A stretch of DNA of 64,000 nt from Theobroma cacao (lineage: Eukaryota; Streptophyta; Magnoliopsida; Malvales; Malvaceae). Made by a program: the position numbers and the translations under genes. Numbering within the stretch: the stretch's first letter is position 1; each line of letters opens with the position of its first letter. The notes beneath the pieces were generated by a model. That model was not told the origin of the DNA. It made no database searches and saw nothing but the letters and a program-made list of their open reading frames with translations. Positions 12,201 to 22,327 of this stretch are shown piece after piece. The DNA is taken from assembly GCF_000208745.1 (NCBI RefSeq), contig NC_030850.1, positions 36,776,836 through 36,840,835 of the forward strand, read 5' to 3'.

Positions 12201-13274
12201 TCTTCCCAGAGCATGGCGGGCTAAAACAGACAAACAATCATCATATGCCAACTCTTTTAACTGATAAGCAGGCAGGGTACCTGTCATTTTAGCAACGTTT
12301 TGATTGCGAGTCGTGATGATGATTTTGCTTCCCGACTTGGCAAATTCCAAAGGGCGGATAAGGCTAGTCCAATCAACGTAGTTATCATGCCAAACATCAT
12401 CCAAGACAAGTAAAATTTTCTTCTCAGATAGCTCCTCTTTCAGCTTGATATGAAGCAAGTTCAGGTCGTTGGTATCAGGAACTCCACCATTAACAGACTG
12501 TGAAACGGCTTTCATGACCTTTATGACGTCGAAATCTTCTGAAACGTAGATCCATGCTTTTGAGTCGAAAAACCCTGCTACTTTATCATCATTGTAAACC
12601 AGCTGAGCAAGAGTCGTCTTGCCAATTCCTCCCATTCCAACAATGGGAATCACTGGCACTTCAGCATCACTTGTTGTCTCCACCAGCAGCCGCTCAACTA
12701 TGGCTTCCGTATCTTTCTCCCTACCGTAAACATTGACTTCATTGACTAAACACGTTGTGGGCAATCTTTGATCCCTTGCCTTGTAGGCCCTTCCCTCAAC
12801 ATTCTCTCTTAATTCGAGGTCGCTCTTTTGTGTCGCAATCTCCTGCAGTCTAGCATCGATACCCTTTATCTTTGACCTCATCTTGACCCTAAACGTGCCA
12901 GCACCCCATTTAAAACAACTTAAACTAGGAGGGTTGTGCCAGCATCTTACCGTTCTAATGCTGGTACGAGGTTGTGCTGTCAACCTGCGTCGCAAAGCTT
13001 CGTAAGCAAACTCGTCTAACACGTCCTCAACGTCGTAAGCCGAGTCTCTTAGCTCGGTCAACCAGATTTTAACTGTCCTATCTGTCACTTGCTTCTCTCC
13101 TGCATCAGTGAGAACTGCATTGATAATCAGCAGCTTTTTCTCCAACTTTTTGAGGTCAACATAAAGTTTCTCCTTCTGGGCAAAATATATCAGGTCAGAA
13201 GCGTTAAACTTGTCAAGCAGCGCCTCAAACATGGAAGTGAAAAAAGCTTCTCCGATTGCAGCTAATGCTTCCAT
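9270..13274 (-). CDS. CNL-2: CC-NB-ARC-LRR disease-resistance protein (unit 1 copy)
   Basis: Intronless 1334-aa CNL read on the minus strand from ATG at 13274 to TGA at 9270. Domains: Rx-type coiled coil with VEDVLDEF (about 1-135); P-loop GMGGIGKTT (213-221); kinase-2 LLVLDDVW (288-295); KIIITTRN; a GLPL motif altered to GLTL (380-383); CFAYCSLFPKDHEF; MHD (502-504); LRRs to the C-terminus, which ends NIPCLEID. The family role is effector-triggered immunity through nucleotide-dependent switching. The GLPL proline is strongly conserved in NB-ARC proteins, so the P-to-T change here may weaken this copy; unit 2 keeps the proline. It is transcribed towards CNL-1. The long plus-strand ORF at 9145-10140 is an antisense shadow. 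Confidence 0.94.
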   Translation of the reverse strand: MEALAAIGEAFFTSMFEALLDKFNASDLIYFAQKEKLYVDLKKLEKKLLIINAVLTDAGEKQVTDRTVKIWLTELRDSAYDVEDVLDEFAYEALRRRLTAQPRTSIRTVRCWHNPPSLSCFKWGAGTFRVKMRSKIKGIDARLQEIATQKSDLELRENVEGRAYKARDQRLPTTCLVNEVNVYGREKDTEAIVERLLVETTSDAEVPVIPIVGMGGIGKTTLAQLVYNDDKVAGFFDSKAWIYVSEDFDVIKVMKAVSQSVNGGVPDTNDLNLLHIKLKEELSEKKILLVLDDVWHDNYVDWTSLIRPLEFAKSGSKIIITTRNQNVAKMTGTLPAYQLKELAYDDCLSVLARHALGRENFDGHTHLKDIGEEIVKKCKGLTLAVKTLAGLLRNKVTYEEWEAVSKSKMWDLTEEKGGIFSALRLSYHHLPSHLKPCFAYCSLFPKDHEFDRDELVLLWIAAGFVQQKGDKQPEDIGREYFSDLLSRSFFQQSNNNKSLFLMHDLIIDLAQSVAGDLCFNMEHEVQIDDGQHSFEKARHVSFIRHQYDVSQRFEIFSKRKDVRSFLALPLLHQREYCYLSSKVSHQLLPKLKRLRVLSLSGYFIGDLLNSIGYLKHLRYLNLSRSAIRLLPESVGYLHHLQILILNHCRELTALPVGTSRLIKLHRLDISDTPKLQEMPSGLGNLNSLRVLPKFIIGKAGGLTLRDLKNLSLQGQLSIQRLQNVVDIQDARVANLKHKLDLKELALEWSNDLNLSRNGPNQLQILESLCPPKDLQRLSISNYGAGEFPYWVGNPSFAKIEHLDLSDCINCTSLPSLGRLPLLRKLNIKGMHAVTSLDPEFYGEGFPFVKAFPSLEFLRFENMKEWKKWISSVGNVELFPLLRELILHNCPKLTGNLPRNLCSLVKLDVQMCPVLTNSPLSFPCLGELNVADSSDAILKSMVNHSSITKLKLERISGLACLTEELTKALVKLEVLEIEGCNELTCFWWNGSESENLPRLKSLVLKNCPELVSLVGEKQGLCRFSSLKDLRIEGCQKFVCFPEMGLPYTLKCLTIHDCEALESLPDTFRMKDCNNPFCLLEELQIVGCPSLKSVPNGKLPLTLKRLSIVNCNNLQFLPDDNWNSASLLEYLCIKDCLALESFLESGLSIPNLKILHISNCSNLRSLPKQMQNVTSLRKLSLSDCMALESIPPGSLPPNITSLKLRNCINLKKPMSVWGLDKLNCLTKIKIAGTCPAADMVSFPDKEGVMLPSTLTDLRMESLQNLESLSRALESLTALEQLHIKDCRKLRYLPKTGLPASLGRLCISGCLVLQDKCKKDRGEYWPMISNIPCLEID

Positions 13275-14451
13275 CAGGGATCATAAATATTTTGCAGAAA
13301 CAAATTAAAGGGGTTTAAGATTGTAGTTAATAGAAATGGAACGAAGAGAGGGAATCCTCAGAAGCAGAACAAGACCAGAGATTAGGATCAAAGTCAAGCA
13401 CTGAGTTTTCTGTGCTAGTTGTTCTCTTTGCATTTACCGAAACCAACTTCTCTTCCTTCCTGAATCCTGGAAACTTTCCCTGTCTGGGATTTGGGAGGTC
13501 CCACAGGGAAATTGGCAGGGGTATTTCCTGATTGACTAAGTTTAAGGTCTTTGTTGATTGAGGTTAACATCAGTACACTTCTCCCTGACCCCAAGCTTAC
13601 ACTAGTCGGCTGTACTAAAAAACAAAGAGGCAAAGGCCGACAAAAACAAAAGCAGAACTTCCCCCTTTGGACTAATTTTTTTCCATCTCTTCTTTTCTTC
13701 TGGTTTGTGGAAGAAGAGCGCTTCTGGACTTTAGCAGGCGCAAATTTTCCATGGCTGTTTCCTGGTAAAAAATTACGTAGAGCACAGAAATTAATAGGGG
13801 AAAAATCAAAGAAGCCACATTCCATCTTCTTATACAAGGCAAATACTATACGTTACAGCAGAGAGAAAAAGCAACTGATACTAGAGAAATTTTGGGTCAA
13901 TCTGGAGTCTGGAAAAAGAAAACCTTTTACTCTCCAGTCTTCCACCTGTTAAACTTTGTTTTCCTGATCACCATGCAAGTTTTATTGGCACACTGTTTTC
14001 TTTTTTTTTTTTTAAACCAATTTGCATTCCTTTGTTTCTTGGAACATTGAATCAAGCTAAGAATTGAAGTCTGTAGAATCAAATTGTTTCAAGATTTGAA
14101 TGTTTATTAGCAAAGTACTAAGTATCTTTTGCAAGGAAACGTGAAAGAAAAGCAAAAAACGAGCAAGACAACCTTGGAGTTTGGGTGGTTGGTAATCGTA
14201 CTAATCACAAAGATGTTCTGTTTTTCTCTGGCCATTAATCAGAATCCATAACGAAATTCCGTTGGAAGTTTTGCCTGGTCAAAATTGGAGGCCTAGCCTT
14301 AGCAATGGGGACCATGGGGTAAATATCAAATTCAGTCATTACCAGGAAATGACATAGTTTTTAAAAATGGTAGTGCTCAATGATGCATTAGCTTCTTTTG
14401 GAATAAAAATAAAAATATCCTCTTGCTGCTGTGTTTTGTCTTAAATATATA
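13275..14451. promoter_or_regulatory. Upstream region of CNL-2 (unit 1)
   Basis: No gene is recognised. Short ORFs on both strands at 13415-13952 overlap one another and lack domains. The block is conserved with 29310-30478 in unit 2. It should contain the CNL-2 promoter and leader (reading leftwards), but no core element could be fixed with confidence. Confidence 0.5.
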
Positions 14452-15851
14452 TTTTTTAGAGTTTTTTTTTTAAATGGATCTCATGCATAAGGTGTTTTTG
14501 ACAATAAATCTTTTTATAATTTTAACTATTTTTAATCAAGAGAATTAAAATTTGAACAAAATTACCCTTAATGAAACTGACCAATTTATTTGACTCTACG
14601 TCTCAACTCGAAACCTATTAACAAGTAAGTATGTTTAGGTCTGCGCCTCAAACCAACTCATATTCTTTGAGCTTTTCTCGCCAGACTATTCATCTCTAGA
14701 GTATTCCTTATCAGAAAGCAAATGCTTAAGTATTTTGAACATGTTAGAGTAATTTTTGATACACGAAGAAAACGTTTGAGCGTTTTGAATATTTTTAATT
14801 ATTTTGAGTGATTTTTGATATATGAAGAAAAACTTTTGAATATTTTAAACATTCTTTATCAAGTAGGCATATTCGTTAATTATGTTATTAAATGGAATAT
14901 GGTGTATCGTCTGAAGTTATTGATCTTGTTAAATGGAATTCAGTAGTTTTTGTGATTTTTGGGCATTGCGTGACTGACTTTGAGCATTACGTGACTAGTT
15001 TTTAAGTATTGTGTGACTGGTTAATATGACATTGCGTGATTAGTTGATAAGCATTATGTGACTTATTAGTAAGGTATTACGTTACTTGTTAGTAAGACTT
15101 TGCTTGACTTGTTAGTAAAGTATTGTGTGACTTAGGTATTATTTAAAAATTAATCACACAATATCTAAAAACCAGTTACGTAATGTCTAAAAACTAGTCT
15201 AGTCACGTAATATCTAAAAATCAGTCTCTCGCAATACTTAAAAATCAGTCCAATTAATTTCAACTTCTCAACTTTGGGGTTTTATGAATAAATTAATAAA
15301 CTAAAAACTTAAAACACATACTTTTTTTTTGCTAAGCCATGAAATTATGCATTTCATAAAAGATAAGTTACAAAACTCTATAACCCTCCAAAGCAAGACA
15401 AAATATATTCCTATCGGGAAAGCCTTGCTCACTCTCTTATAAAAAAACAAAATATACCTTATTTACAAAATATTCTCTGAATAATTTCAATTCAAAATTT
15501 TATTAAAAAGATAAAAATCCCTAACAAACATTCTTAACAATCATCTCAATTTCAAACACAACAAAATCGTCAAAAAAATAAAATAAAATAAAAAAGAGCT
15601 TAATGTCATCTTTGCTGTTTGGATAGCAAGATAGACAGTATTTGATCAGAGAGAAAAATCGAGATTTTATTTTGAAATTTTTGTTTGGATGGCGGGATAT
15701 AGAAAATTGAAACTATTTTAATTTGTATGAAATTGTTTAAAAAATATTATTATCAAGTCATGTCAAAAATTGATTAAAAATAATTAAAATTATAAAAAAT
15801 AATATTTTTGAATTGAACTTACGAGAAATGTTATTTTTCATAATTTCTTCT
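14452..15851. other. 1.4-kb segment present only in unit 1
   Basis: Unit 2 passes directly from cttaaatatat to atttttattatattaca (30470-30495). Unit 1 has 1.4 kb between two attttt tracts (14451 and 15852). It is AT-rich and gene-free and contains the tandem/inverted repeat array at 14963-15248. It could be an insertion in unit 1 or a microhomology deletion in unit 2. No terminal inverted repeats were found. Confidence 0.85.
14963..15248. repeat. 22-23-bp tandem repeats followed by inverted copies
   Basis: Eight imperfect direct units with the pattern RYATTRYGTGACTNGTTNRTAR start near 14963, 14984, 15006, 15029, 15051, 15074, 15097 and 15120. From about 15150 to 15248 four units follow in reverse complement (cacacaatatctaaaaac, agttacgtaatgtc, agtcacgtaatatc, cgcaatacttaaa). 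The arms could fold into an imperfect hairpin of roughly 100 bp per side. Confidence 0.85.
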
Positions 15852-16279
15852 ATTTTTTATTATATTACACGAATCAAACGACAAGAAATTAATTTAATCA
15901 TTACTATAATTAATTTGATTATTACGGTACGTTGCTTGATACCATGAGTAATTGTTTCAAGTCATGGGGTATACTTATTTGACAAGATCTATAAACTAAA
16001 TTTATTAACAAGATAAATAGAATGAATGCATGATCTTTCCTAGAAGCTTGCATTCCCCGTTTTTGGTGAGGCATAAGGGAAGAAGCCTTGTTTCTTCTCT
16101 GGTGTGTGTGTGTGTATATATATATATATCAGTGACAGCCTGTTTCAACCAAGAACCCTCCCTCCTTCCCTTTCTCTTTCACTCTACTCAAAAGAATTCT
16201 AGTGTAGGTGTTCCTTTGCAGGCACTACTTAATTCCCCAGAGCCGCTTAAGTTTGCTTCCCAACCGGCAGCCTCCAGAA
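15852..16279. other. AT-rich spacer upstream of a CNL relic
   Basis: No gene is seen. The stretch is shared with unit 2 (30486-30528 and 31337-31767). It contains the empty form (attaa near 15888) of the site where unit 2 carries a solo LTR. Unit 1 lacks about 50 bp that unit 2 has around 31425-31470. Confidence 0.6.
16102..16129. repeat. (GT)n(AT)n microsatellite, unit 1 allele
   Basis: A GT run is followed by an AT run. The equivalent in unit 2 at 31601-31617 is shorter, as expected from slippage after duplication. Confidence 0.9.
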
Positions 16280-16863
16280 ATGGGAGGAGAATTTTTGCTT
16301 AAGATCTGGGTCAACGCTCTCAAGGACTTTCATTACGATATGGAGGATTTGCTTGATGAGTACTCCATCGAAACTCGACAGTGTAAATGGAGCACAGAAT
16401 GTCAAGAAAGCACTGCCGAGGTACGGAAACTTGTTTCTTGCTGTTATATTGAACTCGATCCAAGCCTTGTTAGGGTAATTAAACCAGTTTCACTGTGAAC
16501 GAGTTTTGGCTAATGATGTGTATGAATTGGATTTGCTTCAAGAGAGAGTAGAAGAAATTGTTAGAATGAAATCTTTCATAGTCCTAGGTGATATTTGTAA
16601 TGAGAACTATAAGAATTGAATTCGCTTCCATGGTCGTGGTTCCTTCGAAGTAAGTTATTTGGGAAGTAAAACCACTGTCATGACCCTAAGATGTGTGTCC
16701 ATGATTGAAAGTTCTGGGTTACCATTCGAAAGAAATGGGTAACATCAATCTTTGGGGAGAAGAAAATTTGATGATCAGCTGTTTATGAAAGTGATTTGCA
16801 AAGAAATAGTGAAAGGGTACGAGTGTTTACCAATTGGTTACAATGCCTCTGACCGGTTTTGCA
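16280..16863 (+). pseudogene. CNL relic (coiled coil to GLPL), unit 1
   Basis: Remnant of a CNL gene. The frame from 16280 gives an Rx-type coiled-coil stretch (KIWVNALKDFHYDMEDLLDEY). Broken frames follow that resemble kinase-2 (IVLGDICNENYKN then stop, near 16575-16618), the KIIITTR region (GSKTTVMTL) and GLPL (ECLPIGYNA, near 16822). The P-loop region is gone: unit 2 retains 208 bp here (31961-32168) that unit 1 has lost between two TTGTTA copies. It cannot encode a functional protein. Confidence 0.8.
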
Positions 16864-17069
16864 GCCAATGGCAAACACCATCTTTCCACCATATTTTCCT
16901 TGACAAAATGCCAACTGCATACTTTCATATTCGGATGCTCATCAAAATTTCTTCTCCCTGAGATAAGATGTCATTAATTTCTTTCGATTATGATGTAATT
17001 ATATGACAGTAATTTTACTTCCTGAACAGCCTAGTACTTCAGAAGAAATACTGCAAAGAGCCATTGGAT

Positions 17070-17345
17070 TCTCATAGATAGTTTTCATTCCAAATATCAT
17101 CTAGAACTATGAAAATTTCCTTTCAATCTCACTTGTAATGAATTCAGCTTATTGGCATTACAAGGCTTGGAACTCACCCATGGTAACAGTACTGTTTTCA
17201 TGTCCCTAACAACATCAACTTCTTCAGAAACAAAAATCAAGCTTTCAATTCAAAGAAATGCTTAACTGTTAACATTATTGTTGTATATTTAGCAAGGGTT
17301 GTCTTCCCCACTCCTACCATATTATCTTGATATCGTCGGATACTT
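17070..17345 (-). pseudogene. NB-ARC relic on the opposite strand, unit 1
   Basis: Reading the minus strand downward from 17345 gives a P-loop (NMVGVGKTTLAKY), then KHFFELKA, then SLIFVSEEVDVVRDMKTVL. That is the usual CNL order from P-loop to RNBS-A. A frameshifted kinase-2 echo follows near 17110-17085. It faces the plus-strand relic at 16280-16863, so two decayed CNLs, or one rearranged CNL, stand tail to tail. It is interrupted by stops and frameshifts. Confidence 0.75.
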
Positions 17346-18908
17346 GATGATGACTCGAGGACTACTGGCTTCATCTCTGAACTTCTGGCTTTCAATTCAA
17401 GGGTTTTTTGCTCCTGAGATGTATCTCTAAACAATGGCTTCATCTGTACTTGTCTTTGATTCAATAAAATTCTTTTTTGCTCTCTTTTTTTTCCGTCCAT
17501 TGTGAAATGGGGATTTGCATCCTATTGTTGTTAAGCACGCAGATGCATGCACTTATCATCATATCAAATGCGTAGATGTTATATTTGCTGTTAAATTAAA
17601 CAAAAACAGTAAAAGTAGGGATTGTCATGAAACATTACAAGGAAACTTGAGATGACAACATTTAATTTCTCCGGGACAATGCATCAATCAAAATGATGTT
17701 GTGATTGAAATTAGCTGTACAATTTAACAAACAGCCCTTTAAGCTATGTCTAGAGCATTCCTCTAACACAAGAACAAAGGTTTCATATCTCCCAGATGGT
17801 TCAAAAAACAGTAGAAAGAACCAAGACTTTTGCACATTTATAAAGAATTATGGGATTAATCCCTCTGATCACAAATTAGCCAAATTTGGATAAACAAAAG
17901 AATAATGCTTTAACTGGCCTGGTATCAGGTAGGTTACTGCTCAGGCATAAGCACATGTCAAACTGCTGTTGCATATCCAGCTTCCGAATGTATTTAAATT
18001 TTGTCGTCCTGTTACTGTTTCAGGCACATAGCTGTAGAACGTTTTTTCTCTTTCTCCTTGAACTTGTATACATTTACACATAGGCATTGGAGTGTACTAA
18101 CATGTGTCTGGTTTATAGAACAGAAGAGACCCAGATCAAGAAACTGGTTTGCCAAAAGATTTTAAACGAGAAAGATAATTATGACGAAGAACTGATCAAG
18201 AAAATGTGTTCAATTCAATGCTTGATTTCTTCTTTCGTCTGTCCTACTGCCCTTGGAATTTGTAAACGTTTGTGCCCACTTTCCATTTTGAATGGTTTTA
18301 GCTCGTGATTTTGTTTAAAGCAGGCTACAATATGCTGTGTCAGGATCGACACAACTTGTAAAGTATCGCTTTGATTCATTGAATCTCATGATTTTGCTAT
18401 ACTTCACAAGATGAAAATAATGTGAACACTTAAATATATGATCATACTCTCATATGTAGTCGATACGAATGCATCCCTCTGAAACCGTGACATCCTGCAA
18501 TGCCAGGTTTAAGGCAAATTTTATGTCGGTTCTGCAAGCTGCTCACTCACTACAGCAGGAAAACTATTGAAGCCTGAGCATGATACACAATGAGTGTGCA
18601 ACTAGCTGTAACTGTCGTTTTAGGAATACAAGTATCGACGAAAAAGAGATGACGATTTCTAATTGTCGGGGAAAAGAAGCCAGGGAGGGCGATCCGATCA
18701 AGCAGTGTCGCTGATCAGTAACGCTGATAGAGGTGTAAACTGCACTGGGCTTAGTAAAAACCCGTACAAGTAAAAACCCGTACGCTTACTTAAACGCTGC
18801 GTTTTGACATTGTCGTTATTATCTCGCAGTTTTTCTTTTTCTTCTTTTTAACACAATCCCTCTCTTTTCTCTCTGCCTCACCGTTTACCGCCTTAGCGAG
18901 GGAAAAAC
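17346..18908. promoter_or_regulatory. Spacer and promoter region of the truncated F-box gene
   Basis: It is shared with 33046-34621. It contains short ORFs conserved between the units (for example 18087-18308, 73 codons) with no known domain; recent duplication alone explains that conservation. The pyrimidine-rich stretch at 18830-18880, just before the ATG, looks like a plant 5' leader. Confidence 0.5.
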
Positions 18909-21776
18909 ATGGGACCCAGCCCGTCGGCCGGTTCGTCGGCGATGAGGAAGAGAAGCGGCGTGAGCGGTGGAACAAGAATGGAGAGGCTGGACCACGATAT
19001 CCTGTGTATCATCTTCTCCTTCCTGAACGTCTTCGACCTCGCTCGCTGCACCGCCGTCTGCAAATCCTGGTACTCTTTCTCAAATTTTCTTTTTTCTCCA
19101 GGAATTATTTTTTATTTTTTTATTTTTTTTATAATTAGGGAGTGCAGTTGTTAAAAAATCCGAGTTATTGCAAGCGTTGTATTTCAAGCTGCGGCGAGAT
19201 TCCATGGGCAATATTTCTACTGAGTCTAATTCTTCACGGCAGTCATGGCAATTAGGCCTAGAAGAAGCAGCCATGAAGTATCATAGCTTATCTTTACGAC
19301 GAGGTCGTATCGATATTCATCAATGGAAAGCTCATTTTGTCCGGTAAAGCTTTGGTGCTCTTCTTGTTGAAATGCAGGGCGTTTGAAACTCCAATTTACT
19401 CATACATTTTCGATTTTTGTTACAAAAGATGCTGGAAACCAAGGCCTCAGACATTTCTAACCTTGTTTTTTGTTAGGGTTGATCAGTGCCGGATGAAGAT
19501 GGGCTTACTTCTCACTGGTGTTGGTGACAAGGTATGGTTATGCCGCATAAACCTGTTATGGCAATTTTAGGTCTTCCTTTCAATTTAATCATGCCTGCTT
19601 CCCCGGTTTATGCATCAAAAGAGAAGGCATTGGTCACAGCAGTTTCATATGTTTGCATGTATAAGCCAATCTTATGGTATTCGTTTCAGTCATATTTGAA
19701 AACAACCAGGAACAAATTGTTCCCCATGCTTGTCATTAGGCAAATACACATTGAGGGTTGTAGTCTGTATGATATTTATAGTTAGAATATGGTTGTATTG
19801 GACATATAGGAAGAGTATGGTTCTCAAAATGGCAAATTTTTTTTTACTTTCGTTCCTACTTGGTGAACCTGGTTTGAGAGATTTGTTTAAACGCATTCCA
19901 ATTCTTTACCATTTGCTTGAGGTCAATAAATGTCAATTGCATGTCCAAATTATTCATGAATCGGTATCTGAAGTACAAAGATAATATTGATGGCTTTATT
20001 TTTGTACTAAACTTATCCTTCTTTTATCTGGAAGGGTTTTTCTTTGCCCCTTCAATCTACTAATGTTTTTCATGGAAACTATACCAGGTTATGCGTCTTT
20101 GGTCATTGAGCAGCTACAATTGTGAGGGAGAATATTACATCCCTGATAGTGCCCCTGTAGTTGACTTTGATTTCGACAAGACCAAGGTGATTTCATCCTC
20201 CTCTTGTCATTAGCTGGTTAATCACTCCCCCACTTTCTTATTCTCCTCCTTCTCTCTTCCCTGACCTCTATTTTTTCCCCAACCATGTCTACCAGATTAG
20301 TTCACAAGTGGCCTTAAACATAAAATGCTCTTATTAAGAATGTAATCATTGTGTTTATGTGGAAATTTTTCAGATGATTTGATCAAATGAGTTCTTCTGA
20401 ATAATTGCTGTTCTTTTTCTTCCAGATTGTTGGTTTGCTTGGTACATATGTAGGCATATGAAGACGCAATGGGAAAAGAAGTATATTTCCCTCACGTGAA
20501 GGCACATTCTCAAAAGGTTTATGCATGCCGTAGGAATGTTGATTGACAGAATTGTCTGGCGAGAATATTCATGTCTGCAATGGTGGTAAATTTATCTAGA
20601 AAAGAAAACAATTTCAAACTTTGCTCCTAAACCACATTAATTAGTTCGGTATCAAGGAATGTCAATCAGTTATCGGCTTTGCTAAATATTATATTCTGGA
20701 GTTATCCTAGGTAGTAGTATATTCTTCTAATTAAAGAGAAGTGTGAGTTGCCTATTATATATGACATGACATTGTAAAATTTTTTTGGTTAATGGGAAAT
20801 GTCATGCTCTTTTTTTCTAAAGGACTTTCATTTGTTAAATGCAACTAAACAGCTTTCTTCAACAGGTACACTGATCCAGAGGCTGTCATTGGATGTGAGG
20901 ATGGAACTGTTCGGGCATTCGACATGTATAGTAGGACATGTTCTCGAATTATTAAGTATGCGCTGCACTTGCTGAATGTTATATGTTTCACTCTTATCTT
21001 CCAATAATGAAATTTCTGTAGGACATTGTGGATCATTATTTTACTTGATCTCTGCTATCTCTTTCATATAGCGCGAAGATGTTTCTTGCTCATCACTCTC
21101 GAGCGATACTTTCTGTTAAGCAAAGTAGTTAAATACCCCACTGCCCGTTAAGAAATTTTGATTTGAACTTGGGCCTTGATCTTCGTTACTAAATTATCTT
21201 GGTCATTAAACTCATTTTGCAGAAGTGTCTGTAAAGACCATTATCATATTGAGCACCCTTTGTCTTACACAAGTTTTTGAGAATAATGCTTGCATGAATC
21301 TTTTCTTGGACTTTGAACAGTGCCCCAAATTATGGAAATTAAATGTTCAGTTATGTAAATTAATACATGAAATGGATTTTGACTCATAGATGCACTTAAG
21401 TAAACACTTGGCTGTTTAGTGGAAAGAAGGTTGATCATATTCTGGTGATTTCTTATACCCATATTGGAAGGACTCAGTGTAATGCTGCTTATTAATATCC
21501 TCATTGCAGGATGCATGCTGGGCCTGTAACATGCTTATCTCTGAGTGATGACCATTTGATTCTCAGTGGAAGCTCTCTTGGTAGTGTCTCAATATCCAGC
21601 CTCTCTTCCTATCAGCGGGTGGCTACACTAAGGTCAACCAATTCGGGAGGTTGTATGATTAAACACTTATGAACATCACTGCATTTAATGCCACTCTAGT
21701 TTCTTTTAGGTATTTTGCATCTGAAACATGAATCTAATTTCTTCTTATTCTGACAGGCATAAGGACCCTGTGTTGA
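18909..21776 (+). pseudogene. Truncated F-box/WD40 gene (unit 1 copy)
   Basis: 5' part of the gene that is complete at 34622-38600, cut by the duplication junction inside exon 8. Equivalent exons: 18909-19069, about 19139-19343, 19477-19531, 20088-20186, 20426-about 20529, 20866-20955, 21510-21649, 21757-21773. Three lesions are visible. First, the exon-2 acceptor reads ..ttag/ggagtgc instead of ..ttaag/gaatgc, moving the AG one base upstream; if used, it shifts the frame and stops at TAA 19152-19154. Second, TGG has become TGA at 20459-20461 in exon 5. Third, the junction creates TGA at 21774-21776 in the old frame. With the shifted acceptor the product would be a peptide of about 58 aa carrying only the F-box start. 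All late WD40 exons are missing. Confidence 0.9.
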
Positions 21777-22327
21777 AGTGGGAGAACTGGTCTCAGCCTC
21801 AGGCGTTTGAAGCTGCAAATAAAAGTTTCCCTCATCTTCAGGAGCTTGTGACGTGGAATTGTCCGAAGTTGGTAGAGGCTTTACCCAACTCCCTTACTTC
21901 CCTTGTAAAGCTTTCCATTTGTGAATGTCCACAGCTTGCAGCCTCTTTTCTGAGTCTCCCATCTCTTTGTGAATTGAATTTAGAACAATGTAATGAGCAG
22001 TTTCTTGCAAGGTTCATAAACCTCACTGCTCTCGCTAGGTTGAAAATTGAGAACATTTCAAATCTTTCTTACTTACCCAAAGACTTCACATGCTTGGTCT
22101 CACTTGAACGTCTTGAAGTTGAAGATTGCGGTCAACTGACATCCCTGTTGCAAGAGGGTGCCAGATTAGAAAACCTTTCTTGTTTGAAGCGTTTAGCAAT
22201 CATGAAGTGTCCTCAACTGTCGTGGTTGATAGATGACGAAGATCAGCTACCCTCCAGCCTAGAGTATCTAGAAATAGAAGATTGCACCGAACTGGAGAAG
22301 TTTCCAAATGGGCTAGAAAAGCTTTGA
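21728..22327 (+). other. Chimeric ORF across the duplication junction
   Basis: A 199-codon frame opens with an ATG in the last F-box intron, crosses the exon-8 stub in a non-native frame, and enters the CNL-1 LRR in its native frame (DRHKDPV/LKWENW at the join). It ends at the nonsense codon 22325-22327. No evidence of expression is available; it is the only open path through the junction into LRR sequence. Confidence 0.4.

Larger units (their letters stand above)
5710..21774. repeat. Unit 1 of a ~16-kb tandem direct duplication
   Basis: It matches 21771-37500 nearly base for base in long blocks. The offset is 16061 bp from the CNL-1 LRR to its stop codon, 16035 across CNL-2, and 15713 at the F-box start, so the steps mark indels. 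It holds the LRR half of CNL-1, CNL-2, two CNL relics and a truncated F-box/WD40 gene. It shares the four bases tgtt with unit 2 at the junction. Confidence 0.97.

Noticed and set aside
14452..15851. Unit-1-specific block as a classical DNA transposon
   Set aside because: No terminal inverted repeats and no clear target duplication; only short attttt tracts at both ends, which equally fit a deletion in unit 2.
18087..18308. 73-codon ORF conserved in both duplication units (also 33801-34007)
   Set aside because: Conservation is explained by the recent duplication; it has no domain and unit 2 lost the first start codon.
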